64,000 nucleotides of DNA from VRUE01 sp963704505 (lineage in GTDB: Bacteria; Actinomycetota; Thermoleophilia; Solirubrobacterales; 70-9), in NCBI GenBank assembly GCA_963704505.1, contig OY969912.1:620001-684000 (forward strand), read 5' to 3'. Below the pieces are notes generated by a model. It saw only the letters and a program-made list of their open reading frames with translations. It was not told where the DNA came from and made no database searches. The stretch's first letter is position 1, and every line of letters starts with the position of its first letter. Of the stretch, positions 34,424 to 44,085 are shown piece by piece. A program made the translations under genes and the position numbers.

Positions 34424-35199
34424 CCGGCGGTTTCGGCGCGGCGCATGCCGCTGACCGACCAGATCGAGAGCAGGGCGATCAGCCCGAAGGCGACGAGGTA
34501 GGCGGCGATGATCTCCGCCGACTCCCCGGCGAGGAGATCGCGGTTGGTGTTGAGGATCAGGGTCAGCGGGTTGACCTTGGCGACGTGGGAGACCCAGCCG
34601 CTGAGCAGCGCCTGCGGCACGTACACGGGCGTTAGGAAGAGCAGGATGAAGACCGGGAACTGCATCAGCGGCCCGGCCTGCAGGGTGCGCAGTCGCAGGG
34701 CGATCCCGGAGGCGAAAAGCAGGGCGACGACGTTGATGGTCAGCGAGAGCAAGTACAGGCTGGCGATTTCCAGCGCCGAGCCGCCGACCTTCATGCCGGC
34801 GAGCAGGGCGACGGTCGTGACCACGGTCCAGGTGACCAGCACCCGGACGATCGCCGTGATCGCGTAGCCGACGACGATCGAGGTGCGGTGCCGGGTGGCG
34901 AGCATCATTCGACGGCCCATCCCGAACTGGAAGTCGGCGGCGATCGAGAAGCCGGTGAAGACCCCACCGAGCGCCGAGGACTGCAGCAGCACGAAGCCGA
35001 AGACGAAGGTCGTGTACCCCTCGGCGTAGTTGAAGTTCGGAGTTTTCGAGACGGCCGAGAGGCCGCCGGCGAAAGCGGCGAGGAAGAAGAGCGGGAAGAT
35101 CAGCGACGGGAACAGGATCGCCGGTTTGGTGAAGGCGTTGTGGAGGCTGCGCCAGGCGATGCCGAGCGCCGAGGAGCCGTACTGGCCGCTGCCGATCAC
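34420..35199 (-). CDS. ABC-2 type transporter permease (DrrB-like), second copy
   Basis: This 259-residue permease starts at GTG 35199, overlapping the upstream permease stop as GTGA. The start chosen puts GIAWRSLHNAFTKPAILFPSLIFPLFFLAAFAGG near the N-terminus, as in DrrB/ABC-2 permeases. Six hydrophobic segments can be drawn, and LRTLQAGPLMQFPVFILLFLTPVYVP and VNPLTLILNTNRDLLAG match the family's conserved C-terminal half. With the next two genes it forms an ATPase plus two-permease exporter. The substrate is unknown; lipids or hydrophobic drugs are usual for this type. Confidence 0.85.
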   Translation of the reverse strand: MIGSGQYGSSALGIAWRSLHNAFTKPAILFPSLIFPLFFLAAFAGGLSAVSKTPNFNYAEGYTTFVFGFVLLQSSALGGVFTGFSIAADFQFGMGRRMMLATRHRTSIVVGYAITAIVRVLVTWTVVTTVALLAGMKVGGSALEIASLYLLSLTINVVALLFASGIALRLRTLQAGPLMQFPVFILLFLTPVYVPQALLSGWVSHVAKVNPLTLILNTNRDLLAGESAEIIAAYLVAFGLIALLSIWSVSGMRRAETAG

Positions 35200-36014
35200 G
35201 AGCGCACCATCCGCCCGCGCAGCGCGAATGAGGCGATCGAGATCGAGCAGATGATCAGCGCGATCGCGATCCCGAAGGCGAGGGCAAGCGCCTCGCCGTC
35301 CCAGCCGAAGACGAAGAGGCTGCGCACGCCCTCGATCAGGTAGCTGACCGGGTTGATCGTCGCCACGGTCCGGAACCAGTCCTCCTGGATCAGGTTGCGC
35401 GGCAGCGAGATCGAGCTGAAGAAGAGGAAGACGAAGAGCAGCGGGAACATGCCCTGGACCGATTCGCCGGAGCCGGTGCGGATCGCCATCCACATCCCGA
35501 TCCCGCCGAAGCCGATCGAGATCAGGATCGAGAGGGCGAAGAGCACCGGCACTCCGCCGATGCCGGCGGCGAAGTGGGCGCCGGCGGCGAGGCCGACGAG
35601 CAGGTAGACGGTCGCCTGGATCAGGCCGATGACGACGAGGCCGCCGAGCTGCCCGGCGATCAGCGCCGAGCCCTTCATCGGGGTCAGTGCCAGGCGGTTG
35701 AAGAAGCCGTTCTCGATGTCTTCGGCCAGTGCCTGGCCCGAGTTCATCGTCGAGAAAAGCGCCCCCTGGATGAAGGGGACGGCGATCGCGAAGGTCAGGT
35801 AGGAGTCGGTGGGGAAGCCGGGGATGTCGGTGGCGGCGTTCAGCCCGGCGCTGTTGACGGCGAAGAGGAAGAGCGGGAAGACGAGGCTGGGGACGATCAT
35901 CGCCGGCTGCCGCAGGGTGCGCAGCACGGCGCGGCCACCGAGTGAGGTGACCTGGGTCGCCAGGGTCGAGCCGCGGCCCTCCGTGGCCGGCAGGGCTACC
36001 GCGCCGGCGCTCAT
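35196..36014 (-). CDS. ABC-2 type transporter permease (DrrB-like), first copy
   Basis: This 272-residue membrane protein of the ABC-2/DrrB family has VLRTLRQPAMIVPSLVFPLFLFAVNSAGLN in the first helix region, DIENGFFNRLALTPMKGSALIAGQL in the cytoplasmic loop that contacts the ATPase, and FSSISLPRNLIQEDWFRTVATINPVSYLIEGVRSL. It overlaps the ATPase gene by four bases (ATGA) and the next permease by four, so the three are translationally coupled. It is homologous to its neighbour, which suggests a heterodimeric membrane part. Confidence 0.87.
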   Translation of the reverse strand: MSAGAVALPATEGRGSTLATQVTSLGGRAVLRTLRQPAMIVPSLVFPLFLFAVNSAGLNAATDIPGFPTDSYLTFAIAVPFIQGALFSTMNSGQALAEDIENGFFNRLALTPMKGSALIAGQLGGLVVIGLIQATVYLLVGLAAGAHFAAGIGGVPVLFALSILISIGFGGIGMWMAIRTGSGESVQGMFPLLFVFLFFSSISLPRNLIQEDWFRTVATINPVSYLIEGVRSLFVFGWDGEALALAFGIAIALIICSISIASFALRGRMVRS

Positions 36015-37012
36015 CCGCCGCCCGCCGATTTCATCGCGGGCGGCCCGGCCGCGGCGTCCGCATCATCCCCGGCACCCTCGAGATGGCGGCCGGTCTTCTC
36101 GAGGAAGACGTCGTCGAGGCTGGGGGCGTGCAGCTCGATGTTGGCGACGCGCAGGTTCTCTGAGTCCAGGGCGCGGACGACATCGGTGAGCACCTCGCCG
36201 CCGCCGTCGAGCCGGACCGCGACCGCCTCGCGCGAGGCCGGCACCCGCTCGCCGAAGCGCTCGAGCACCTCGAGCACGCGGTCGCCCTCGCCCGCCTCGG
36301 CGGGGACCGCCTCGAGGCTCGGACGGCCGATTTCCGCCTTCAGCGACTGCGGAGTTCCCTCGGCGACGATCTCGCCATCGTCGATGATCCCGACCCGGTC
36401 GGCGAGCTGGTCCGCCTCCTCGAGGTACTGCGTGGTGAGGAAGACCGTCACCCCGTCGTCGCCGGCGAGGCGCGAGACCTCGTCCCACAACGCCGCCCGG
36501 CTCTGCGGGTCGAGGCCCGTCGTCGGCTCGTCGAGAAAGAGGACCCGCGGGCCGTGGACGAGCGCCAGCGCGAGGTCCAGGCGCCGTTTCATCCCGCCGG
36601 AGTAGCCGCCGACCTTGCGGTCGGCAGCCTCGGAGAGGCCGACCCGCTCGATCAGCGCGTCGCCCCGCTGCACGCGCTCGGCGCGCGGCAGCCCATGGAG
36701 CGCGGTCTGCAGCCTCATGTGCTCACGGGCGCTGAGGTGAGGGTCGAGCGCCGCTTCCTGAAGCGCCGCCCCGATCGCCGCGCGGACCTGGGGCCCTTCG
36801 GCGACGATGTCGTGGCCGGCGACGGTCGCGGTGCCGTCCGTCGGCGGCAGAAGCGTGGTGAGCATGTGCACCGTCGTCGACTTGCCCGCCCCGTTGGGGC
36901 CGAGGAAGCCGTAGATCTCTCCCGGCTCGACCAGGAGGTCGATGCCGGCCACCGCCCGCGGCCCGTTCTTGAACTCGCGGACCAGCCCTTTGACCTCGAT
37001 GCTGTTCTCCAT
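36011..37012 (-). CDS. ABC transporter ATP-binding protein (DrrA-like)
   Basis: This 333-residue ATPase has Walker A GPNGAGKSTTVHMLTTLL, the Q-loop region, the signature YSGGMKRRLDLALALV, Walker B RVLFLDEPTTGLD and the H-loop region, where it reads LTTQYLEEAD with Gln in place of the usual His of TTHYLEEAD. The C-terminal third (about residues 225-333) is the DrrA-type extension that regulates assembly with the permease. It is the first gene of the exporter operon, divergent from a MarR regulator that shares its promoter region. Confidence 0.9.
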   Translation of the reverse strand: MENSIEVKGLVREFKNGPRAVAGIDLLVEPGEIYGFLGPNGAGKSTTVHMLTTLLPPTDGTATVAGHDIVAEGPQVRAAIGAALQEAALDPHLSAREHMRLQTALHGLPRAERVQRGDALIERVGLSEAADRKVGGYSGGMKRRLDLALALVHGPRVLFLDEPTTGLDPQSRAALWDEVSRLAGDDGVTVFLTTQYLEEADQLADRVGIIDDGEIVAEGTPQSLKAEIGRPSLEAVPAEAGEGDRVLEVLERFGERVPASREAVAVRLDGGGEVLTDVVRALDSENLRVANIELHAPSLDDVFLEKTGRHLEGAGDDADAAAGPPAMKSAGGG

Positions 37013-37036
37013 GGCGGGCTGTATACCACAATGTTG

Positions 37037-37059
37037 AAGTCCTAAACTATGTAGGACCT
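37037..37059. promoter_or_regulatory. Operator-like inverted repeat between the ABC exporter and marR
   Basis: AAGTCCTA, seven bases and TAGGACCT form an inverted repeat with one mismatch in the 63-base divergent gap. TAATAT at 37064-37069 lies seven bases before the marR GTG (37076) and could be its -10 box, giving a leaderless transcript. MarR-family repressors usually bind such repeats between themselves and the target gene. Confidence 0.6.
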
Positions 37060-37075
37060 CTGTTAATATGGCCCT

Positions 37076-37540
37076 GTGGCCGCCGCCGACACCACCCGCC
37101 GTGCCGGCGCCGGCGCCAAGGGGGAGGGCCGGAGTGAGCTCGAGGAGAGCGTCTCCGAGCTGATCGGCAAGCTGATGATGGCCCAGCGCCCGCGCTTCAT
37201 GGCGCTCTGTCGTGAGCTCGACCTCTTTCCCCCTCAGCTGATGGTGCTGCGAGCCCTCGACAAACCACGGCCGATGCGCGAGGTCGCCGAGCAGCTCGCC
37301 TGCGACAGCTCGAACCTGACCGGGATCACCGATCGACTCGAGGAGCGGGGGCTGGTCCAGCGCACCGCCGACCCCGGAGACAGGCGGGTGAAGCTGCTCG
37401 TCCTCACCGACGATGGCCGGCGCATGCGCCGCAAGGTGATCACCCGGATGAGCCGCCCCCCGGAGGCGATCGACCGTCTCTCGGACAAGGATCTGGCGAC
37501 GATGCAGCGCATCCTCGCCAAAGCCTTGGAAGCGGGTTAG
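37076..37540 (+). CDS. MarR-family transcriptional regulator
   Basis: This 154-residue winged-helix regulator starts at GTG 37076. Its body holds LFPPQLMVLRALDKPRPMREVAEQLACDSSNLTGITDRLEERGLVQRTADPGDRRVKLLVLTDDGRR, the standard MarR DNA-binding block including the DPGDRR wing. It is divergent from the DrrAB-type exporter and probably controls it. Its stop overlaps the convergent hspR stop by four bases. Confidence 0.9.
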   Translation: MAAADTTRRAGAGAKGEGRSELEESVSELIGKLMMAQRPRFMALCRELDLFPPQLMVLRALDKPRPMREVAEQLACDSSNLTGITDRLEERGLVQRTADPGDRRVKLLVLTDDGRRMRRKVITRMSRPPEAIDRLSDKDLATMQRILAKALEAG

Positions 37541-37902
37541 GCGCCGCCCAGGCGGCGTTCGAGCTCCGCGGCCCGCTCGCGCAGGCGGGCCATCTCGGCG
37601 CCCATCTTCTCGACCCGCGCTTCCATCTCGAGCACGGTCTCCACCCCGGCCAGGTTGAGGCCCTGCTCCGAGGTCAGCTGCTGGATCCGGCGCAGCCTCT
37701 CGACGTCACGTTGGGAGTAGAGGCGGGTGTTCTTCGGGGAGCGATGCGGGGCGATCAGGCCCCGGGCCTCGTAGGTGCGCAGCGTCTGCGGGTGCATCTC
37801 GGCGAGCTCGGCGGCGACGGAGATCATGAACACCCCGCGCTCCTCATCGAGCGAGGCGGTGATCGTTTCGCGTCTGATCCGCCGGCCTCCGTGGCTAGCC
37901 AT
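37537..37902 (-). CDS. hspR: Heat-shock repressor HspR (MerR family)
   Basis: This 121-residue MerR-type regulator contains FMISVAAELAEMHPQTLRTYEARGLIAPHRSPKNTRLYSQRDVERLRRIQQLTSEQGLNLAGVETVLEME, the HspR signature. In actinobacteria it binds HAIR sites upstream of dnaK and, with DnaK as co-repressor, shuts off the heat-shock operon. It is the last gene of dnaK-grpE-dnaJ-hspR and overlaps the dnaJ stop by eight bases. The C-terminal third is a coiled coil. Confidence 0.93.
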   Translation of the reverse strand: MASHGGRRIRRETITASLDEERGVFMISVAAELAEMHPQTLRTYEARGLIAPHRSPKNTRLYSQRDVERLRRIQQLTSEQGLNLAGVETVLEMEARVEKMGAEMARLRERAAELERRLGGA

Positions 37903-39025
37903 GGCCGGCCTTCCTCAACAGCTCGGCGCGGGGGTCGCCGCCATTCAGGGCCTCGGCGAGCTTGTCGACCGCCTCGCGCTGCTCCTCGTCGAGATCCTTC
38001 GGCACCTCGATCTCGAGCCGGTAGCGGATGTCGCCGTGGCCCTTCCCTTTCGGCTTCGGCGGCCCCTCGCCGCGCAGTCGCTGGATCGTTCCGTGGCCGG
38101 TCCCCGGCTGGACCTTGATCTTCTTGGTTCCGCTCAGGGTCGGCACCTCGATCGTCGCGCCGCGCAGGGCCTCGGCGACCGTGATCGGCACGGTCACCTC
38201 GAGGTTGCCGCCGTCGAGGCGCTTGAAGACGGGTGAGCTCGCGACTCGGGTGATGACGAAGAGATCTCCGGCGGGCCCCCCGCGCGGGCCGGCCTCGCCT
38301 TTGCCGGCGAGTCGGATCCGGGTGCCGTTCTTGACCCCGGCCGGGATGTTCACCTTGTAGCGCTTGGTCTGCCGCGTCAGCCCGGAGCCGCCGCAGGTGG
38401 GGCAGGGGTCCTCGATGATCTGCCCGGCGCCGCCGCACTGTGGGCAGGGCCGGCTGATCGAGAAGATCCCCTGGCTCTGCGCGTCGATGCCCGAGCCATC
38501 GCAGCGCGGGCAGGTGACCGGGGCGGTGCCCGGTTTGGCGCCGTTCCCGTGGCAGGTCGGGCAGCGCTCCTCCTTGGGGACGGTGACGCTGACCTGGGCG
38601 CCGTTGACCGCCTGGTCGAAGCTGAGGCTGACCTCGGTTTCGAGGTCGTTGCCGCGCATCTGCTGGGGCTGAGCACGACCGCCGCCGCCGCCGCGGCCGA
38701 AGACCCCGCCGAGGATGTCGCTGAGGTCGACGCCACCGAAGCCGCCCTGGGCACCGCCGCCCTGGCCGAAGGGATTGCCGCCCTGCCCGCCGCCGCCGAA
38801 TCCACCAAAGGGGTTGGCGCCGCCCGAGTCGTATTCCTTGCGCTTCTCGGGATCCGAGAGCGTGTCGTAGGCGCCCTGGACCTCCTTGAATTTCTCCTCG
38901 GCGCCGGGGTCGTCGGGGTTGCGATCGGGGTGGTACTTGCGTGCGAGTTTGCGGTAGGCCTTCTTGACCTCGTCGTCGGAGGCCTTCTTCGGAACGCCGA
39001 GCACCTTGTAGAGGTCGTCTGCCAA
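37895..39025 (-). CDS. dnaJ: Chaperone DnaJ
   Basis: This 376-residue J-protein stimulates the DnaK ATPase and delivers substrates. The J-domain (DLYKVLGVPKKASDDEVKKAYRKLARKYHPDRNPDDPGAEEKF) contains HPD. A Gly/Phe-rich region, four CxxCxGxG-type zinc repeats (CPTCHGNGAKPG, CPRCDGSG, CPQCGGAG, CPTCGGSG) and the C-terminal substrate domain follow. Length and order match type I DnaJ. It sits nine bases downstream of grpE in the heat-shock operon. Confidence 0.95.
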   Translation of the reverse strand: MADDLYKVLGVPKKASDDEVKKAYRKLARKYHPDRNPDDPGAEEKFKEVQGAYDTLSDPEKRKEYDSGGANPFGGFGGGGQGGNPFGQGGGAQGGFGGVDLSDILGGVFGRGGGGGRAQPQQMRGNDLETEVSLSFDQAVNGAQVSVTVPKEERCPTCHGNGAKPGTAPVTCPRCDGSGIDAQSQGIFSISRPCPQCGGAGQIIEDPCPTCGGSGLTRQTKRYKVNIPAGVKNGTRIRLAGKGEAGPRGGPAGDLFVITRVASSPVFKRLDGGNLEVTVPITVAEALRGATIEVPTLSGTKKIKVQPGTGHGTIQRLRGEGPPKPKGKGHGDIRYRLEIEVPKDLDEEQREAVDKLAEALNGGDPRAELLRKAGHG

Positions 39026-39034
39026 GTCGTTCCC

Positions 39035-39696
39035 CTACTCCGCCACCACGACCCGGGCCGGTCTGATCAGCTGCTCGCCGAGGCGGTAGCCCTTCTGCAT
39101 CGTCTCGATCACGGTCCCCGGCTCGGCACCCTCGGCGGAAGCCGTCGAGAGGGCCTCGTGCCACTGCGGGTCGAACCTCTCACCGGTCGGGTCGACCGGC
39201 TCGATCCCGTTGCGGACCAGGGTCTCGCGCAGGCTGCGAAAGACCAGCAACACCCCATGGGCGAGCCCGTCCTCCGAGTCGCCCTCGGGGTCGAGCCCCG
39301 CAGCCTGCAGCGCCCGCTCGAGGTCGTCGAGAACGGGCACCACCGCAGCGAGCACCTCGCTCTTGCCACGGCCGTTGGCCGCCAGCACCTCCGCGCTCAT
39401 CCGCTTCCGATAGTTCTCGAAATCCGCCTGGGCCCGTTTGGCGATTTCGAGGTACTCGTCTCTGGCCTGCTCAGCCGCCGCAAGCGCATCGAGGTCATGC
39501 TCGACCTGCGCGCCCTGTCCCTGGGCGCTCTCGTCGCCAGCCGGTGACGCGGGTCCCCCCGGCTCTTTTACCGACTGCTCGTCTGCGGGTGGTGTGGGGT
39601 CGGGGTCCTTGCCCGCAGCTTGCGAGGACGAGGGCCCCGACCCCGCGACAGGACCCGCAGCCGGGCGGCCTGTCCCAGGATCGTCCTGAGGGAACC

Positions 39697-39700
<4 letters not shown>
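39035..39700 (-). CDS. grpE: Nucleotide exchange factor GrpE
   Basis: GrpE releases ADP from DnaK. The 221-residue protein has a disordered N-terminal 65 residues, then the long coiled coil (LAAAEQARDEYLEIAKRAQADFENYRKRMSAE) and the beta domain (PVDPTGERFDPQWHEALSTA, GTVIETMQKGYRLGEQLIRPARVVVA). Residues 14-40 are encoded by a family A palindromic element and share the pattern GPVA, SSSQAAGK, TPPAD with pdhC. The ATG overlaps the dnaK stop as ATGA. Confidence 0.95.
39583..39660 (-). repeat. Family A palindromic element, copy A2, inside grpE
   Basis: This 78-bp copy has outer stem CTGCGGGT/ACCCGCAG, linkers ggtgt and gcgacagg and a 25-base loop (39608-39632), all identical to copy A1 in pdhC. 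Its inner stem, GGGGTCGGGGTC (39596-39607) with GGCCCCGACCCC (39633-39644), is entirely different from the A1 stem but 11 of 12 positions pair. It is read in frame through GrpE. Confidence 0.85.
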
Positions 39701-41602
<1,902 letters not shown>

Positions 41603-41653
41603 TATCAACTACCTCCAGCTCTGGTTTGTTCGGCCTAAAGAAATCTAAGCGGG

Positions 41654-41682
41654 AGTATGGCAGATCATCCTTGCCGGCTCAA
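41654..41682 (-). promoter_or_regulatory. Predicted dnaK promoter
   Basis: On the minus strand TTGAGC (41682-41677) and CATACT (41659-41654) are separated by 17 bases. This predicts a transcript starting about 45 bases upstream of the dnaK GTG. Upstream of it, at 41756-41776, CTTGAGT-N7-ACGCCAG matches the HspR HAIR consensus at 12 of 14 positions with the right spacing. Confidence 0.5.
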
Positions 41683-41756
41683 CCGGATTTCGGCGACCGG
41701 CGCACCGTCGCGGCCTATAGTGGGTTTGGGGGGCAGCAAACGAGAGAGGAGAAGTC

Positions 41757-42923
41757 TTGAGTCACGCGCACGCCAGGTTCGGCCGTCTGGGCCTACTCGG
41801 CCTCACCGTCGCCCTCGTCATCGCCCTGTTCGCCGTTCCGGGCGCCGAGGCAAAGGGGAAGGCCAAGAAGGAGAAGCCGGAAGTCATCAAGGTGATGACC
41901 CGCAACCTCTACCTCGGCGCGGACCTCGCCCCGGCGATCGCCGCCCCGGATCGCGCCTCCTTCCTCGAGGCCAACGGAAAAATCTTCCGCGACGTTGAAG
42001 CGAACGACTTCCCGACCCGCGCCAAGGGCCTCGCTCAGGAGATCATCAAGAAGGATCCCGACGTGGTCGGCATGCAGGAGGTGGCGCTCTGGCGTGAAGG
42101 GCCGCCCACCCTGGCTCCCGTCCTCGGCGGCGAACCGCCGAGCGCCGGCACCGTCAAATACGACTACCTCCAGCTGCTCATGGATCAGCTCAACAAGGGC
42201 AAGAAGCGCTACCGCGTCGCGGTCGCCCAGGATGAGTTCGATTTCGAGGCCCCGGCCGACCGCAACGGCCTGCCCGGCGACGGCCCCAACGGCGCGATCC
42301 CGACCGCGGAGGTCAACGGCCGCCTGACGATGCGCGACGTGATCCTGGTCAAGGTCGGCGCGGTGCAGGTGCTGAACACGGCAAGCGCCAACTTCAGCCA
42401 CCTCCTGGTGGTCGAAGTCTCGGGCCAGAAAGTCACCGTCACCCGCGGCTGGACCTCGATCGACGCCCGCGTCAACAAGGGCCAGAAGGTCCACATCGTC
42501 AACTCCCACCTCGAGTCGTTCGACCCCGCCAGCGTCGTGCCGAGCATCCGCGCCCAGCAGGCGAGCGAGCTGCTCGAAGGGCCCCTGAAGAGCAAGTCGC
42601 CGACGATCCTGCTCGGCGACCTCAACTCCGACGACGACACCGTCGAAACCGGGGACCAGCAGGCCTACCGCACTCTGCTCGGCGGCGGCATGCGCGAGCG
42701 GAGCACGAACAAGCCGCTGGGCTGCTGCCTCAACTCGGGGCTGATCGCGGAATCGGGAGGCGGCTCGGTCGCCGACTTCAACCACCAGGTCGACCACGTG
42801 ATGACCGCCGACCCGAAGCTGGTGAAGCTGAAGAGCTCCTCGGTGACGGGCCGCACCCCGGTCAACGGCTTCTGGGACTCAGACCACGCCGGCCTGTTCA
42901 GCGTGCTCGAACTGAAGAAATAA
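41757..42923 (+). CDS. Exported endonuclease/exonuclease/phosphatase (EEP) family protein
   Basis: This 388-residue protein has a signal peptide (about residues 1-34, LGLLGLTVALVIALFAVPGAEA) and an EEP/DNase I-like fold. Key stretches are KVMTRNLYLGADL with the conserved Asn, DVVGMQEVALWR with the metal-binding Glu, VHIVNSHLES, TILLGDLNSDD with the Asp-x-Asn pair, and DSDHAGLFSVLEL with the catalytic Asp-His. The substrate may be nucleic acid, a phospholipid or an inositol phosphate. The TTG start is supported by AGGAG five bases upstream. It is divergent from dnaK. Confidence 0.82.
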   Translation: MSHAHARFGRLGLLGLTVALVIALFAVPGAEAKGKAKKEKPEVIKVMTRNLYLGADLAPAIAAPDRASFLEANGKIFRDVEANDFPTRAKGLAQEIIKKDPDVVGMQEVALWREGPPTLAPVLGGEPPSAGTVKYDYLQLLMDQLNKGKKRYRVAVAQDEFDFEAPADRNGLPGDGPNGAIPTAEVNGRLTMRDVILVKVGAVQVLNTASANFSHLLVVEVSGQKVTVTRGWTSIDARVNKGQKVHIVNSHLESFDPASVVPSIRAQQASELLEGPLKSKSPTILLGDLNSDDDTVETGDQQAYRTLLGGGMRERSTNKPLGCCLNSGLIAESGGGSVADFNHQVDHVMTADPKLVKLKSSSVTGRTPVNGFWDSDHAGLFSVLELKK

Positions 42924-42933
42924 CTCGGGGCGG

Positions 42934-43341
42934 CTAACCCTCGCCGGCGGTATGGGCGACGAATTCGGCCACTTCTTCGGCCTGCGCGCCGGTCAGGATG
43001 CCGGCCGGCATGCGGCCGGTCGTGGTCGTGCTGTCGACGCCGTTTTCGACGGCGTTGAGGACGCGGCTCTTGACTTTGCCGATTTCTTCGCCGGTCGCGA
43101 CGCCGCTGGGTGAAAGCAGTTCGTCGAGGTTGGGGCCGTAGTTGCCGTCGGTGCCGGCGGCATAGAGGGTGTGGCAGGTCCCGCAGTTGATCTGGAAGAG
43201 GGTCTGCCCGCCGTCGAGTTTGGCCGACACCTGCTGGGGGCCGCGAGCGGCGTCGCCGTCGGAGCGGAAGACCAGCCATGGGATCAGCACGGCGAGGAAG
43301 ACGACGAACAGCGCGTATATGACGAACGTTTTGCGTCTCAT
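42934..43341 (-). CDS. Membrane-anchored cytochrome c
   Basis: This 135-residue protein has one N-terminal transmembrane anchor (TFVIYALFVVFLAVLIPWLVF) and a single class I cytochrome c domain with the heme motif CGTCHTLYAAG and a distal Met in TGRMPAGILTGAQAEEVAEFV. The small size and anchor fit a cytochrome c that carries electrons at the outer face of the membrane. Its ATG overlaps the nth stop by four bases, an unexpected pairing with no evident functional link. The stop is eleven bases from the convergent EEP gene. Confidence 0.88.
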   Translation of the reverse strand: MRRKTFVIYALFVVFLAVLIPWLVFRSDGDAARGPQQVSAKLDGGQTLFQINCGTCHTLYAAGTDGNYGPNLDELLSPSGVATGEEIGKVKSRVLNAVENGVDSTTTTGRMPAGILTGAQAEEVAEFVAHTAGEG

Positions 43342-44003
43342 TTTCGCCCGGCACGGTACCAGGGGCACATCCGTCGTAGCGCGCACTCCTCGCAGCGGGG
43401 CTTGGGCCGGCACACCTCGCGCCCGTGGCGGATCAGGTTGACGTGCAGCTCGTAGGCGTCCTCCGGGTCGACGACCGCGAGCATCTCGTCGTGGGCTTTC
43501 TCGAATGAAGCGTCCTCCGGAAACAGCCCCAGTCGCCCCCCGACCCGGTGAACGTGGACGTCGACCGGGATCTCGGGGATACCCCAGGTAAAGATCAGGA
43601 CGCAGGCCGCGGTTTTGCGTCCGACCCCGGGAAGGCCGAGCAGAAACTCGAGCGATTCCTCGCGGCTCGCGGTCCGCGTCCAGTCGAGGTCGGGCTCATC
43701 GCCGAGGCGCTCGAGGATCGCCTGGATCCGAGGCGCCTTCTGCTTGCCGAGCCCGCCCGGCCGGATCGCCTCCTCGACTTCGTCGACCCGCGCGTCGCGG
43801 ACCTGCTCCCAGGACGGGAAGCGCTCGCGCAGGGCGGCGTAGGCACGGTCCCGATTGCGGTCGTTCGTGTGTTGGGAGAGGACCGTCTTGATCAGCTCGG
43901 CGATCGGGTCGCCGTGCGGCTCGTTGACGGGCTGCCCGTACATCTCACGCAGGCGATCCCGAATCGCCCTCACGCGCCTCCTCGGTGGTCGCTTCCAGGC
44001 CAT
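43338..44003 (-). CDS. nth: Endonuclease III-like DNA glycosylase/AP lyase
   Basis: This 221-residue HhH-GPD protein removes oxidised pyrimidines. It has LPGVGRKTAACVLIFTWG, with the hairpin and the catalytic Lys of GRKTA, and IPVDVHVHRVGGRLGL with the catalytic Asp. A C-terminal iron-sulfur loop follows as C-x5-C-x2-C-x5-C (CRPKPRCEECALRRMC), where E. coli Nth has C-x6-C-x2-C-x5-C. The N-terminal part SQHTNDRNRDRAYAALRERF also fits. It is followed by the overlapping cytochrome gene; upstream lies a family B palindrome. Confidence 0.88.
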   Translation of the reverse strand: MAWKRPPRRRVRAIRDRLREMYGQPVNEPHGDPIAELIKTVLSQHTNDRNRDRAYAALRERFPSWEQVRDARVDEVEEAIRPGGLGKQKAPRIQAILERLGDEPDLDWTRTASREESLEFLLGLPGVGRKTAACVLIFTWGIPEIPVDVHVHRVGGRLGLFPEDASFEKAHDEMLAVVDPEDAYELHVNLIRHGREVCRPKPRCEECALRRMCPWYRAGRK

Positions 44004-44018
44004 CCGGCGGACCCTAGC

Positions 44019-44069
44019 CGCCGATGGGCCGATTCCCGACGCACAGCGTCGCTGTCCGGCCCGTCGGCG
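44019..44069. repeat. Family B palindrome, copy B2, between nth and the hydrolase gene
   Basis: A 13-base arm at 44019-44031 (ending GATGGGCCG) pairs with 44057-44069 (CGGCCCGTCGGCG) with one G-T pair. The inner part contains GATTCCCGACGCA, which is shared with copy B1. It lies in the 82-base gap between divergent genes, 17 bases before the GTG of the hydrolase. Confidence 0.75.
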
Positions 44070-44085
44070 GGAATAGGGTTGGCGG

